15,934 nucleotides of DNA, from NCBI GenBank assembly GCA_031363085.1, contig JANLTU010000093.1, forward strand, positions 1-15,934. Reading direction: 5' to 3'. Positions 1 through 5,898 of the stretch are shown one piece after another. The stretch is from UBA6921 sp031363085 (GTDB lineage Bacteria; Pseudomonadota; Gammaproteobacteria; SG8-11). Position numbers and translations under genes: made by a program. The number at the start of each line of letters is the position of its first letter. Position 1 is the first letter of the stretch. A model generated the notes under the pieces. That model saw only the letters and a program-made list of their open reading frames with translations. It made no database searches and had not been told where the DNA came from.

Positions 1-414
1 ACGTACACGAGGGTGGCAGCGCGGGGCGGGCAGGGGGCGAAGTCGACACGTGGAAATCAGCAGCCGGCAGTAGCAGGAGTCAGTGACCAGTGTATGCAAG
101 CGCAGGGCAAAGCGCACTCTTGAAATGCACTACGCCTGTTATCAAAAGGGATGGTTAGTCTGCGGGATGTTGGGATAGATCGCAAAAGCGCCGCTTAATG
201 TGCTCGCAGGCTGGCAGCCCGCACTCCCGTCTGTAATCTTGCGCTGCTTGCTGGAAGTAGAATATGTTTAGGCGGTAACGCGAGTGTAATCATTCAGCGG
301 GTGTAGGAGCCAAGTATAGACAAAAATAAAAGCGACCGATCCAAATCACGGAATGTGCGCGTCTTGGGCGGTTTGGTGTGTGAACGTGCACTATTAAAAT
401 AGGGAGCAAACATC
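1..414. other. Leading intergenic stretch, no gene seen
   Basis: I see no open frame with a plausible start and ribosome binding site on either strand, and no tRNA-like or clear terminator structure. The last bases hold the ribosome binding site AGGGAG (401-406) of the next gene. A TAAAAT box lies directly before that site, too close to be its promoter. The stretch may contain the end of a gene lying outside the window, but nothing in it is recognisable. Confidence 0.5.
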
Positions 415-759
415 ATGAGTAAGTGTCCAGAAATAACCGGTTTAACATTCAGTATCTCGGATCAGCGGGCGGTCGAAGCGATTCGTGCCAAGCAAAGGTT
501 AGCCAATGTCCTGGCGGGCATCATGGCCGTAACTCCACTGGTCGAAATCTTCGGCGGCAAGGGCGGCCTGCATACGCCGTTCGGTATTGGCTGGAATATT
601 GCGAAAAATGATTGGGCAGAATGGGCGCAAACACTCGGGGCCATTCCTCTGATCGTACGTGAACAGGTCATTAATATCGCCCAACGCGAATATGAAATCA
701 GCGCGCCGGGAAAAGAGCGCGACTTCTGGTACGCGGTTGTTTATAGCTGTGGACAATAA
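415..759 (+). CDS. Unrecognised 114-aa protein, first gene of a two-gene unit
   Basis: I do not recognise this protein. The ATG at 415 follows an AGGGAG ribosome binding site by 8 nt, which makes the start convincing. No N-terminal signal peptide is visible. Residues about 30-47 are moderately hydrophobic and run into a glycine-rich turn (FGGKGGLHTPFGIGW) and a tryptophan-rich stretch (NDWAEWAQ), so it could be a small soluble or membrane-associated protein. The stop is 12 nt before the next start, which has its own GGAG, so the two are probably co-transcribed. The partner is exported and also has no recognised domain. This looks like a small accessory pair of narrow distribution; the function cannot be guessed from sequence. 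Confidence 0.7.
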   Translation: MSKCPEITGLTFSISDQRAVEAIRAKQRLANVLAGIMAVTPLVEIFGGKGGLHTPFGIGWNIAKNDWAEWAQTLGAIPLIVREQVINIAQREYEISAPGKERDFWYAVVYSCGQ

Positions 760-771
760 CGGAGAAAATAC

Positions 772-1359
772 ATGCGCCTCATTCAAATGATAATCACCGC
801 GCTCGTATTGATTGCTACGAAACCTCTCTCCGCCGACGAAATTTCACGAGATGCACCACCCCGAAGTCCACCGGAGCAACTGGTGGAGTTGGCGCGACAA
901 AATATGATGCGTGCCGTGGATGCGGCGAATAAACGGGTCGGCTATTGTGCCGATCTGGGTAAAGCTACATACGTAAAACCCGGCGCCATCGCAAAGCTCA
1001 AGCTAACGTCAGCAGAATTCAAAATCGCGCTGCTGTATCTGCACCTCAAGGCAAAAAGCGCGTGTTCGTCCATTGCCATTAACGCCGCAACAGTGGAAAT
1101 CATCATGTTCAAGGCGATTGAGCTCGAAGCCTATGGGCGCAACGATCCGGCGCCTTTCACCGATAGCAAGTTCCAGTACACCGCCGAGGACGTGTGCTGC
1201 GGAACGCCTGAACTCCAACTAAATACGGAGCTGAATTACAAAGGATTGGATGCAGAAAAACGCGCCGCGTTGGACGCCATTCCGGAACTTAAAAAACCTT
1301 TTAACTTTATTGCATTGTCGGATCATTTCATTCCGCCGCCGGTAAGCGCAAAACCATAA
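772..1359 (+). CDS. Unrecognised exported protein, 195 aa
   Basis: The start at 772 has a GGAG ribosome binding site at 761-764. The N-terminus reads as a Sec signal peptide: a basic start, a hydrophobic core of about residues 4-16, and a likely signal peptidase I site after SA near residues 20-21 (PLSA/DEIS). The mature part is mostly helical in character and has four cysteines (C59, C98 and the pair C142-C143), enough for two disulfide bonds in the periplasm. The C-terminal tail is proline-rich. I recognise no domain. It lies 12 nt behind the 114-aa gene and is probably in the same transcript. Export is well supported; the function is unknown. Confidence 0.72.
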   Translation: MRLIQMIITALVLIATKPLSADEISRDAPPRSPPEQLVELARQNMMRAVDAANKRVGYCADLGKATYVKPGAIAKLKLTSAEFKIALLYLHLKAKSACSSIAINAATVEIIMFKAIELEAYGRNDPAPFTDSKFQYTAEDVCCGTPELQLNTELNYKGLDAEKRAALDAIPELKKPFNFIALSDHFIPPPVSAKP

Positions 1360-1386
1360 AGAGCCAACGCTTTGAAGGAGTCGCAG

Positions 1387-1452
1387 ATGACGAACCGCGT
1401 GAGCGCTACATATACTTTTTGCGTCACCCAGCGAGCTGAATCCAGCGGGTAA
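1387..1452 (+). CDS. Possible 21-codon leader ORF
   Basis: A short ATG-to-TAA frame encodes MTNRVSATYTFCVTQRAESS plus a final G. It is preceded at 1371-1380 by the same ten bases (TTTGAAGGAG) found at 1519-1528 in front of the next gene, so translation initiation here is plausible. The peptide resembles nothing I know. It may be a leader peptide, or a leftover gene start from a local duplication. Evidence is limited to the ribosome binding site. Confidence 0.2.
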   Translation: MTNRVSATYTFCVTQRAESSG

Positions 1453-1518
1453 GTGCTACACTGCGAGGCACTCGCGCGCAGTGGATTATTGACCGGCCAG
1501 CGGCAGGCACAATATAAA

Positions 1519-1539
1519 TTTGAAGGAGCAGTTGCGATG
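1519..1539 (+). promoter_or_regulatory. Ribosome binding site and ATG of the propeller lipoprotein, now out of frame
   Basis: GAAGGAG at 1522-1528 is followed 8 nt later by ATG at 1537, an excellent start signal. The frame it opens stops after 29 codons. The long lipoprotein frame is reached if one A is added to the AAAA run at 1553-1556. The joined N-terminus is then MHEVRQKPNSLCLC followed by VVVLLGAVLNGC, a complete lipoprotein signal peptide. In the sequence as given, the long frame has only a GTG at 1578 with no ribosome binding site. Confidence 0.6.
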
Positions 1540-1577
1540 CACGAAGTACGACAAAACCAAACTCATTATGCCTGTGT

Positions 1578-3539
1578 GTGGTTGTGTTGCTTGGCGCGGT
1601 GCTCAACGGTTGTAGCAGCGCGGTGAGCGATGCCAGCAAGGGTGGTGAGCGAAGTTATACCGTGGGCGGTACGGTCACGGGGCTCACCGGCAGTGTAATT
1701 CTGCAAAATAACGGGAGGGATAATAAAACAATTTCCGCTGATGGAAGTTTCACATTTGCTGAAGCACTGGCGGATCAAGTTTCCTATGCAATTACCGTTT
1801 TGACCCAACCAACTGAACCATCGCAAACCTGCACGGTAAGCAAAGGTTCCGGGACGATACATTCTAACGTTTCGGATGTGCAGGTGAGTTGCACCACGAA
1901 TGTTTACACCATTTCTGGCTCAGTCAGCGGCTTCTCCGGCAGCCATTTGGTATTGCAAAACAATGATAGTGAAACGATTGTAATTAAAAAGAACGGTGGT
2001 TTTAGTTTTACAGTCCCCGTAGCTGTAAATAGCGGCTATAAAGTGAGCGTTTTGACTCAGCTCAAAGTACCAACGCAAATTTGCACTGTGACCAACGAGT
2101 CTGGGCTTGCGAGCGCTGAAGTAACGGATATACAAGTTAACTGCGGGATATATCCGCGCTTCGCCTATGTCACCAACTACCACGACAATACCGTTTCGAT
2201 GTACACCGTCAATGCGGACACCGGTCAACTAAGACATAACGGATATGTCGTCACAGGGGTGGGTCCTTACTCCATTAGCGTAACCCCCTCTGTAAAATTT
2301 GCTTATGTGGTGAATATGGTCTCTAGCGATATCTCGGCCTATACCATAAATGCAAAGACCGGGGTACTAACTCCGATTGATGCAGATACCAACGCGCCTG
2401 GAATTCAGAATTTTCCGTCAGGACTCCATAGTTTTCTTCAGCCAGATATCGTATCTATCCCTGTGGATCCGACTGGAAAATTCGTTTATGTTGCCGGTCA
2501 CAGTGCAGTCAGTGGCAATACAGACAGCGTAACCTCTTTTACCATCAACCCCGATACCGGAGCACTGGTTAAGATCGCCTCCAACATAGTTGCAGGGTTG
2601 TCGTCCGCTTCTGTTGCGGTTCACCCGTCCGGAAAATTTGCCTATATCGCGAATTCCAGCGAAAGTTCTGGCGCCTCCGTTGGCGGCTTTAATACTATTC
2701 TGGCCTATACCATCAATGCTAAAACTGGGGCGCTCACGTCGATTGACGCCGACCCAACAACCCCAGGAATCCAAGATTTTCCGGCTGGAACCATGCCAGA
2801 TAGTGTAATAGTCGACCCTAGCGGTAAATTTGTTTATGCAGCAAATATGGATTCCAACGATATCTCGGCCTACACCATCAATTCTGATACTGGAGCGCTT
2901 ATACCGATTGATGCCAACCCCAATATAGCCGGTATTCAAAATTTCCCATCTGGAATGATGCCCGACGCTGTAACAGTCGATCCCTACGGCAAATTCGTTT
3001 ATGCAGCAAATATGGACTCCAATGACATCTCGGCTTACGCCATCAATTCCGATACTGGAGTGCTCACGCCAATCGATGCCGATCTGAGTGCTCCTGGTGG
3101 AGTACAAAATTTTGCAGCGGGCACAAGTCCTTACGCCGTCAGCGTCGACGCCTCCGGAAAGTTCGTCTACGTTGTAAATCACAATATGAACGTGGGAGAT
3201 ATTGGAGGTATCTCGACTTATACTATTAACTCTGAAACAGGTGCGCTGACTCTGCCTGGTGCCCTCACGCCAATTGATGCTGACCCCAATATGCTCGGAA
3301 TCCAGAATTTCGTACTGGGGACCGAGGGAAAAACTGCCGGCTACGTGGATTTTGACCCTTCGGGAAAGTTTGCTTATGTGGCGAACTCATTCAGCGGAAC
3401 TATTTCGGCGTACACCTTCAATTCCGGCAGCGGATCGTTCGCTCCGATTGACGCTGATCCAAGGATGCCCGGAATTCAAGCCTTCCCGGCTGGAGGGTGG
3501 TCTCCTAAGTTCATTACCACTACTGTTACTATCCAATAA
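1578..3539 (+). CDS. Beta-propeller (lactonase/YncE-like) surface lipoprotein with two Ig-like repeats
   Basis: As read from the GTG at 1578 the protein has 653 residues, but the true start is probably ATG 1537 with a one-base frameshift between. A lipobox (LNGC, C12 in this numbering) predicts lipid anchoring; eleven residues before it are too few for a signal peptide, which supports the longer N-terminus. Residues about 27-105 and 110-189 are two similar beta-rich repeats (YTVGGTVTGLTGS / YTISGSVSGFSGS), each with two cysteines that could form a disulfide. Residues 194-650 contain eight copies of a KF(A/V)Y(V/I/A)(A/V)N strand motif followed by ISAYTIN..TGAL, typical of YncE/lactonase-type propellers. 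A further motif like PIDADPxxPGIQxFPAG occurs six times. Propellers of this kind bind ligands or partners and are often not enzymes. The substrate is unknown, and surface or periplasmic display is inferred. Confidence 0.8.
   Translation: MVVLLGAVLNGCSSAVSDASKGGERSYTVGGTVTGLTGSVILQNNGRDNKTISADGSFTFAEALADQVSYAITVLTQPTEPSQTCTVSKGSGTIHSNVSDVQVSCTTNVYTISGSVSGFSGSHLVLQNNDSETIVIKKNGGFSFTVPVAVNSGYKVSVLTQLKVPTQICTVTNESGLASAEVTDIQVNCGIYPRFAYVTNYHDNTVSMYTVNADTGQLRHNGYVVTGVGPYSISVTPSVKFAYVVNMVSSDISAYTINAKTGVLTPIDADTNAPGIQNFPSGLHSFLQPDIVSIPVDPTGKFVYVAGHSAVSGNTDSVTSFTINPDTGALVKIASNIVAGLSSASVAVHPSGKFAYIANSSESSGASVGGFNTILAYTINAKTGALTSIDADPTTPGIQDFPAGTMPDSVIVDPSGKFVYAANMDSNDISAYTINSDTGALIPIDANPNIAGIQNFPSGMMPDAVTVDPYGKFVYAANMDSNDISAYAINSDTGVLTPIDADLSAPGGVQNFAAGTSPYAVSVDASGKFVYVVNHNMNVGDIGGISTYTINSETGALTLPGALTPIDADPNMLGIQNFVLGTEGKTAGYVDFDPSGKFAYVANSFSGTISAYTFNSGSGSFAPIDADPRMPGIQAFPAGGWSPKFITTTVTIQ
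2838..3125 (+). repeat. Near-identical 165-nt propeller repeats
   Basis: The segment beginning at 2838 (GCAGCAAATATGGA...) recurs at 3003 with a period of 165 nt (55 codons). The first roughly 60 bases match except at a few, mostly synonymous, positions. In protein, AANMDSNDISAY is repeated exactly. This indicates recent internal duplication of a propeller blade and makes the region prone to recombination or mis-assembly. Confidence 0.75.
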
Positions 3540-3553
3540 TTAGTTGAGCACGG

Positions 3554-3642
3554 AGCCGCTTTGATGCGATGGGTCGACAGCGAACCAGATGGTTTGACAG
3601 ACACCGGAGTTCGCGAAGGGCGGCATAGCCTACAAAGCGGCT
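3554..3642. repeat. 10-bp inverted repeat, long spacing
   Basis: AGCCGCTTTG at 3554-3563 is matched by its exact reverse complement CAAAGCGGCT at 3633-3642, leaving 69 nt between them. It lies just after the propeller gene and before a stronger inverted repeat. On its own it is weak evidence of structure. Confidence 0.45.
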
Positions 3643-3657
3643 ATTACTATTTACAAA

Positions 3658-3719
3658 GCTTGAGTAATTGCATTATATCCATGTCGTTCCAAGTGCTGAG
3701 TGAATGCAATTACTCAAGC
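3658..3719. repeat. Perfect 17-bp inverted repeat downstream of the propeller gene
   Basis: GCTTGAGTAATTGCATT at 3658-3674 is followed, after a 28-nt loop, by its exact reverse complement at 3703-3719. The length and perfection make chance unlikely. No T-run follows, so it is not a standard intrinsic terminator. It could protect the 3' end of an RNA, be a recombination or mobile-element end, or be a convergent terminator between the + strand propeller gene and the minus strand lipoprotein. Confidence 0.75.
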
Positions 3720-3735
3720 CTGACCCGATATCAAA

Positions 3736-3785
3736 CGGGCGTTGTAACGCCGTCGATCCCGACTTTTGGGATATAAGTTCGACGG
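3736..3785. repeat. Compact nested hairpins
   Basis: GGCGTT (3738-3743) pairs with AACGCC (3746-3751). CCGTCGA (3750-3756) pairs with TCGACGG (3779-3785) and encloses ATCCC (3756-3760) / GGGAT (3768-3772). The stems partly overlap, so alternative folds are possible. I found no 7-base boxes of the kind that bound integron attC sites. The function is unknown. Confidence 0.5.
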
Positions 3786-3883
3786 TAAAACTCAAGTAGG
3801 CGATTGCTAATTTTTATTCGCTATTTGACAGCGAGAACCTAGGAATGCCTGTGGCGGCAATCGTGTTGCGTGACTAGAAAATG

Positions 3884-4261
3884 TCAGAGATCAGGAACGG
3901 TAATGATCTTGACGATATTGCCGATGTTCTCTTTATCAGTCATGAACACAAGCAGGTAGGTATTCGCGTAGATAGTATCTACGTCGCCCTCCTTACCAAC
4001 GAGGTAGGCTAGGTTCGTGTCGTAATCGTAGTAGCCCGTGGGTTCGCCTAATACGGCGCGTACTTCAGTAGGACTTTTTCCGACAAAATTATTCTGCTTA
4101 AGTAATTGAAACACCATTTTTGAGCGTTGCTCGGTGTTGGCGGCTTGCCATTTCTCTGTTGAGAAATCTTCACTGCCCCAACGCGACAGTTTTTCCATAT
4201 TAATGTCACTTGAACACGCAGCAGTTAAGAAGAAACAAAAAAAGACGAATAGGTGTTTCAT
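3884..4261 (-). CDS. BamE/SmpA-like outer-membrane lipoprotein, 125 aa
   Basis: The start was set at the ATG whose first base is 4261 because it opens a clean lipoprotein signal, MKHLFVFFCFFLTAAC, with C16 as the lipidated residue. The longer frame from 4291 would add ten residues that spoil the signal. A TAGGGG stretch lies just upstream. The mature part contains MVFQLLKQNNFVGKSPTEV followed by RAVLGEPTGYYDYD and NLAYLVG. That pattern is typical of the SmpA/OmlA (BamE-like) fold in small lipoproteins: a helix, a conserved G with the next helix ending in LG.P, then beta strands. It is too different to be the housekeeping BamE itself. It starts 7 nt after the stop of the DUF6973-like gene, so the two look translationally coupled. 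The lipoprotein may be a partner or protector of that product, which is inference. Confidence 0.75.
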   Translation of the reverse strand: MKHLFVFFCFFLTAACSSDINMEKLSRWGSEDFSTEKWQAANTEQRSKMVFQLLKQNNFVGKSPTEVRAVLGEPTGYYDYDTNLAYLVGKEGDVDTIYANTYLLVFMTDKENIGNIVKIITVPDL

Positions 4262-4268
4262 CGCGCCC

Positions 4269-4674
4269 CTAAAGCGTGAATAGTTTTCCATTCATCGCTG
4301 CTTCATAACACATCTTGGCCATTTGCTCTTCGATGCACCCGACAGACCTATTGAAATGCCGACCGCGTTGTTGTGTGTGTCCATGCAAGCTTCATTTGCA
4401 GGATTGCCCACCTTGTTTTCGTGTGCATCAGTGAAATCCTTGGCAACCATGACTCCCGACCACGTCGTAATTAACGCTGACCAATAGCAATGTCGAAAGG
4501 CGTCAGATTTGTCCTTTCGCCCATTGTGTCCGAAGTATTTTTTATAGTGGTTGCGTAGGCTAACTCCTTCGCTTGATATATCTGAAACGCCGCGTATGGG
4601 TGAATACGAACCAACTTTTTCTCGGTTGGGCCAAGGTCGTTATACGTGTCGTAGGGACATATGTTTTTCAGGAG
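4269..4674 (-). pseudogene. Frameshifted DUF6973-like protein gene
   Basis: Three minus strand frame segments join into one protein. Segment A (about 4674-4544) reads TYNDLGPTEKKLVRIHPYAA and on to AYATTIK. Segment B (about 4543-4341) reads KKYFGHNGRKDKSDAFRH, CYWSALITTWSGVMVAKDFT, DAHENKVGNPANEACMDTHN, NAVGISIG. Segment C (to the TAG at 4271-4269) reads CIEEQMAKMCYEAAMNGKLF plus TL. The DAFRHxxWSAL, DAHE and MDxHNNAVG blocks are, as I recall the family, the hallmarks of DUF6973. Each break is repaired by one extra base, in the six-A run at 4538-4543 (as T on the + strand) and the three-G run at 4338-4340 (as C). The N-terminus is unclear: a TAG lies just before segment A and there is no ATG, so a third lesion may exist. 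The gene follows the oxidase genes on the same strand and directly precedes a lipoprotein gene. It may be intact in reality if the gaps are sequencing errors. Confidence 0.75.
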
Positions 4675-4747
4675 CTAAGCGTTTTCACGGCGTATCGACC
4701 ATGAGTGAGCGCCACCATGGAATAGTGAATGCTCTACCACGCGAACA

Positions 4748-5875
4748 TCAAAAAGTGACTTGACCGTACACCATCGCGTTGCCTGTTATCGCCCCGTCAG
4801 CATTTTTCAACGTAATGGTTTCTCCACGCGGATTCTTGAACTCGATTTGTGGATAAAGCGTTCCAGATGTCGTGGGTGTGGTGAAAATGATATCGAAGCG
4901 CTTACCGGGGCCGATTTCGAGGCTGGTTACGCTATTTGCGCTGGTCGGGACTGGATCAATTGCCCGGCCGTCTTCCACGTAGACAATGAATTGCTGCGGC
5001 TTTCCGGCGGCGTCCTTGATGCTGAACGTGCCGTAAATCGACAACGGGTCAACTAAGTGCAAGGCAACTTTCTTGCCAGTGCCTACGTTAAGCAACACAG
5101 CAGCACTCGCCGGGGATGTAATGGAGGTGCCTTCCGTGCCATTCAGCAAAAAATACTTGGGGTTGTAATCGGCGAATACTGGCGAATCGCCTACCACCGT
5201 ATGGTAGTTGGGATCGACCGCGCTCACGACATAGGTCTGTTCGTTGTCAAACCTTGATGTGCTATCTGTGGTGATTTGATTGGTGATCGTAGCCCCCAAT
5301 GCATTCTTGGGGCGCACGAGAATTGCACCGTACATACCCATTTCTAAATGTTTCACGGTGTGTACATGGCAGTGGTACATGAAGCTGCCGATAGGCGAAG
5401 AAGTATTTGGCGCGAGTGTCGTGTTCCAGACGTATTTGTAACTTCCACTCAATATTGCCTTGCTAGTTTCCGGCACTCCATCGTTTGCGGCGTCAACATC
5501 TGCCCCATGTAAATGAATAGTATGTCCGTTGTAGTTGGGTGACGGTGGCGGTGCATTCTCTAGCGGCGACATCATCATGTCGAGCGTCAAATTCAATGTG
5601 TCGCCAACCCCAAGTTCGATCTGATTCCCCGGCACTTTTGGTAGCCTCAGACCCATGCAATTCGCCGTTCCGGAGGTCGTCGCAAAGCCCCACATCGAGA
5701 CCTGCCCCAAGGCCGCTGAGTTGCTTGTATTCGTTGTCGGTAAAGTTAAGTTTCTTACACACGCGGTGTAATCAACCACGGCTGCGAGTGCAGCTTGCTG
5801 CGTCGCTCCGTAAGTAACAACAAACAAACTGCCGACTACGAAAATTTTGCCGAGTGTTTTTTTAGTGTGCTTCAT
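4748..5875 (-). CDS. Multicopper-oxidase-like protein, type-1 copper domain subunit (375 aa)
   Basis: The start at 5875 follows a GAGGG ribosome binding site. Residues 1-32 form a signal peptide (KK near the start, hydrophobic core, AALAA near the cleavage site). Two cupredoxin-like domains follow. Domain 1 (about 85-190) has HTIHLHG (H118, H121, H123) and HCHVHTVKHLEMGM (H168, C169, H170, H172, H176, M181). These fit a type-1 copper site (H118, C169, H176, M181) plus half of a trinuclear cluster. In domain 2 (about 235-375) the places where copper-binding histidines belong read IYGTFSI and YPQIEFKNP, so no such ligands are left. The protein therefore cannot form a whole trinuclear site alone. 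The gene lies 23 nt after its paralogue, which keeps exactly the missing half. Periplasmic oxidation of a metal or phenolic substrate is likely, but the substrate is unknown. Confidence 0.85.
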   Translation of the reverse strand: MKHTKKTLGKIFVVGSLFVVTYGATQQAALAAVVDYTACVRNLTLPTTNTSNSAALGQVSMWGFATTSGTANCMGLRLPKVPGNQIELGVGDTLNLTLDMMMSPLENAPPPSPNYNGHTIHLHGADVDAANDGVPETSKAILSGSYKYVWNTTLAPNTSSPIGSFMYHCHVHTVKHLEMGMYGAILVRPKNALGATITNQITTDSTSRFDNEQTYVVSAVDPNYHTVVGDSPVFADYNPKYFLLNGTEGTSITSPASAAVLLNVGTGKKVALHLVDPLSIYGTFSIKDAAGKPQQFIVYVEDGRAIDPVPTSANSVTSLEIGPGKRFDIIFTTPTTSGTLYPQIEFKNPRGETITLKNADGAITGNAMVYGQVTF

Positions 5876-5898
5876 GTGCGTTCCCTCAGTTCCAAATT

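Larger units (their letters stand above)
3540..3883. other. Non-coding gap rich in inverted repeats
   Basis: This stretch separates two convergent genes. A 71-codon frame around 3561-3776 crosses the perfect inverted repeat, has no good ribosome binding site and gives a low-complexity peptide, so I do not call it. The content is the inverted repeats listed separately. A weak 5-bp hairpin near 3822-3838 (TCGCT/AGCGA) lies just beyond the 3' end of the minus strand lipoprotein gene. Confidence 0.5.

Noticed and set aside
1489..1518. TTGACC-N18-TATAAA as promoter of the propeller gene
   Set aside because: Transcription would begin near 1525, inside the ribosome binding site at 1522-1528, so it could not serve that start.
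2418..3182. 254-codon minus strand frame
   Set aside because: It lies opposite the propeller gene, and its own repeats mirror the propeller repeats.
3561..3776. 71-codon frame on the + strand
   Set aside because: It crosses the perfect 17-bp inverted repeat, has no ribosome binding site and reads as low-complexity sequence with no known family.
3736..3785. Integron attC site
   Set aside because: The hairpins are suggestive, but there is no GTTRRRY box with a matching RYYYAAC box, and no integrase or cassette array nearby.
4551..4763. 70-codon + strand frame
   Set aside because: It is antisense to the frameshifted DUF6973-like gene and the end of an oxidase gene, whose protein patterns are far more convincing.
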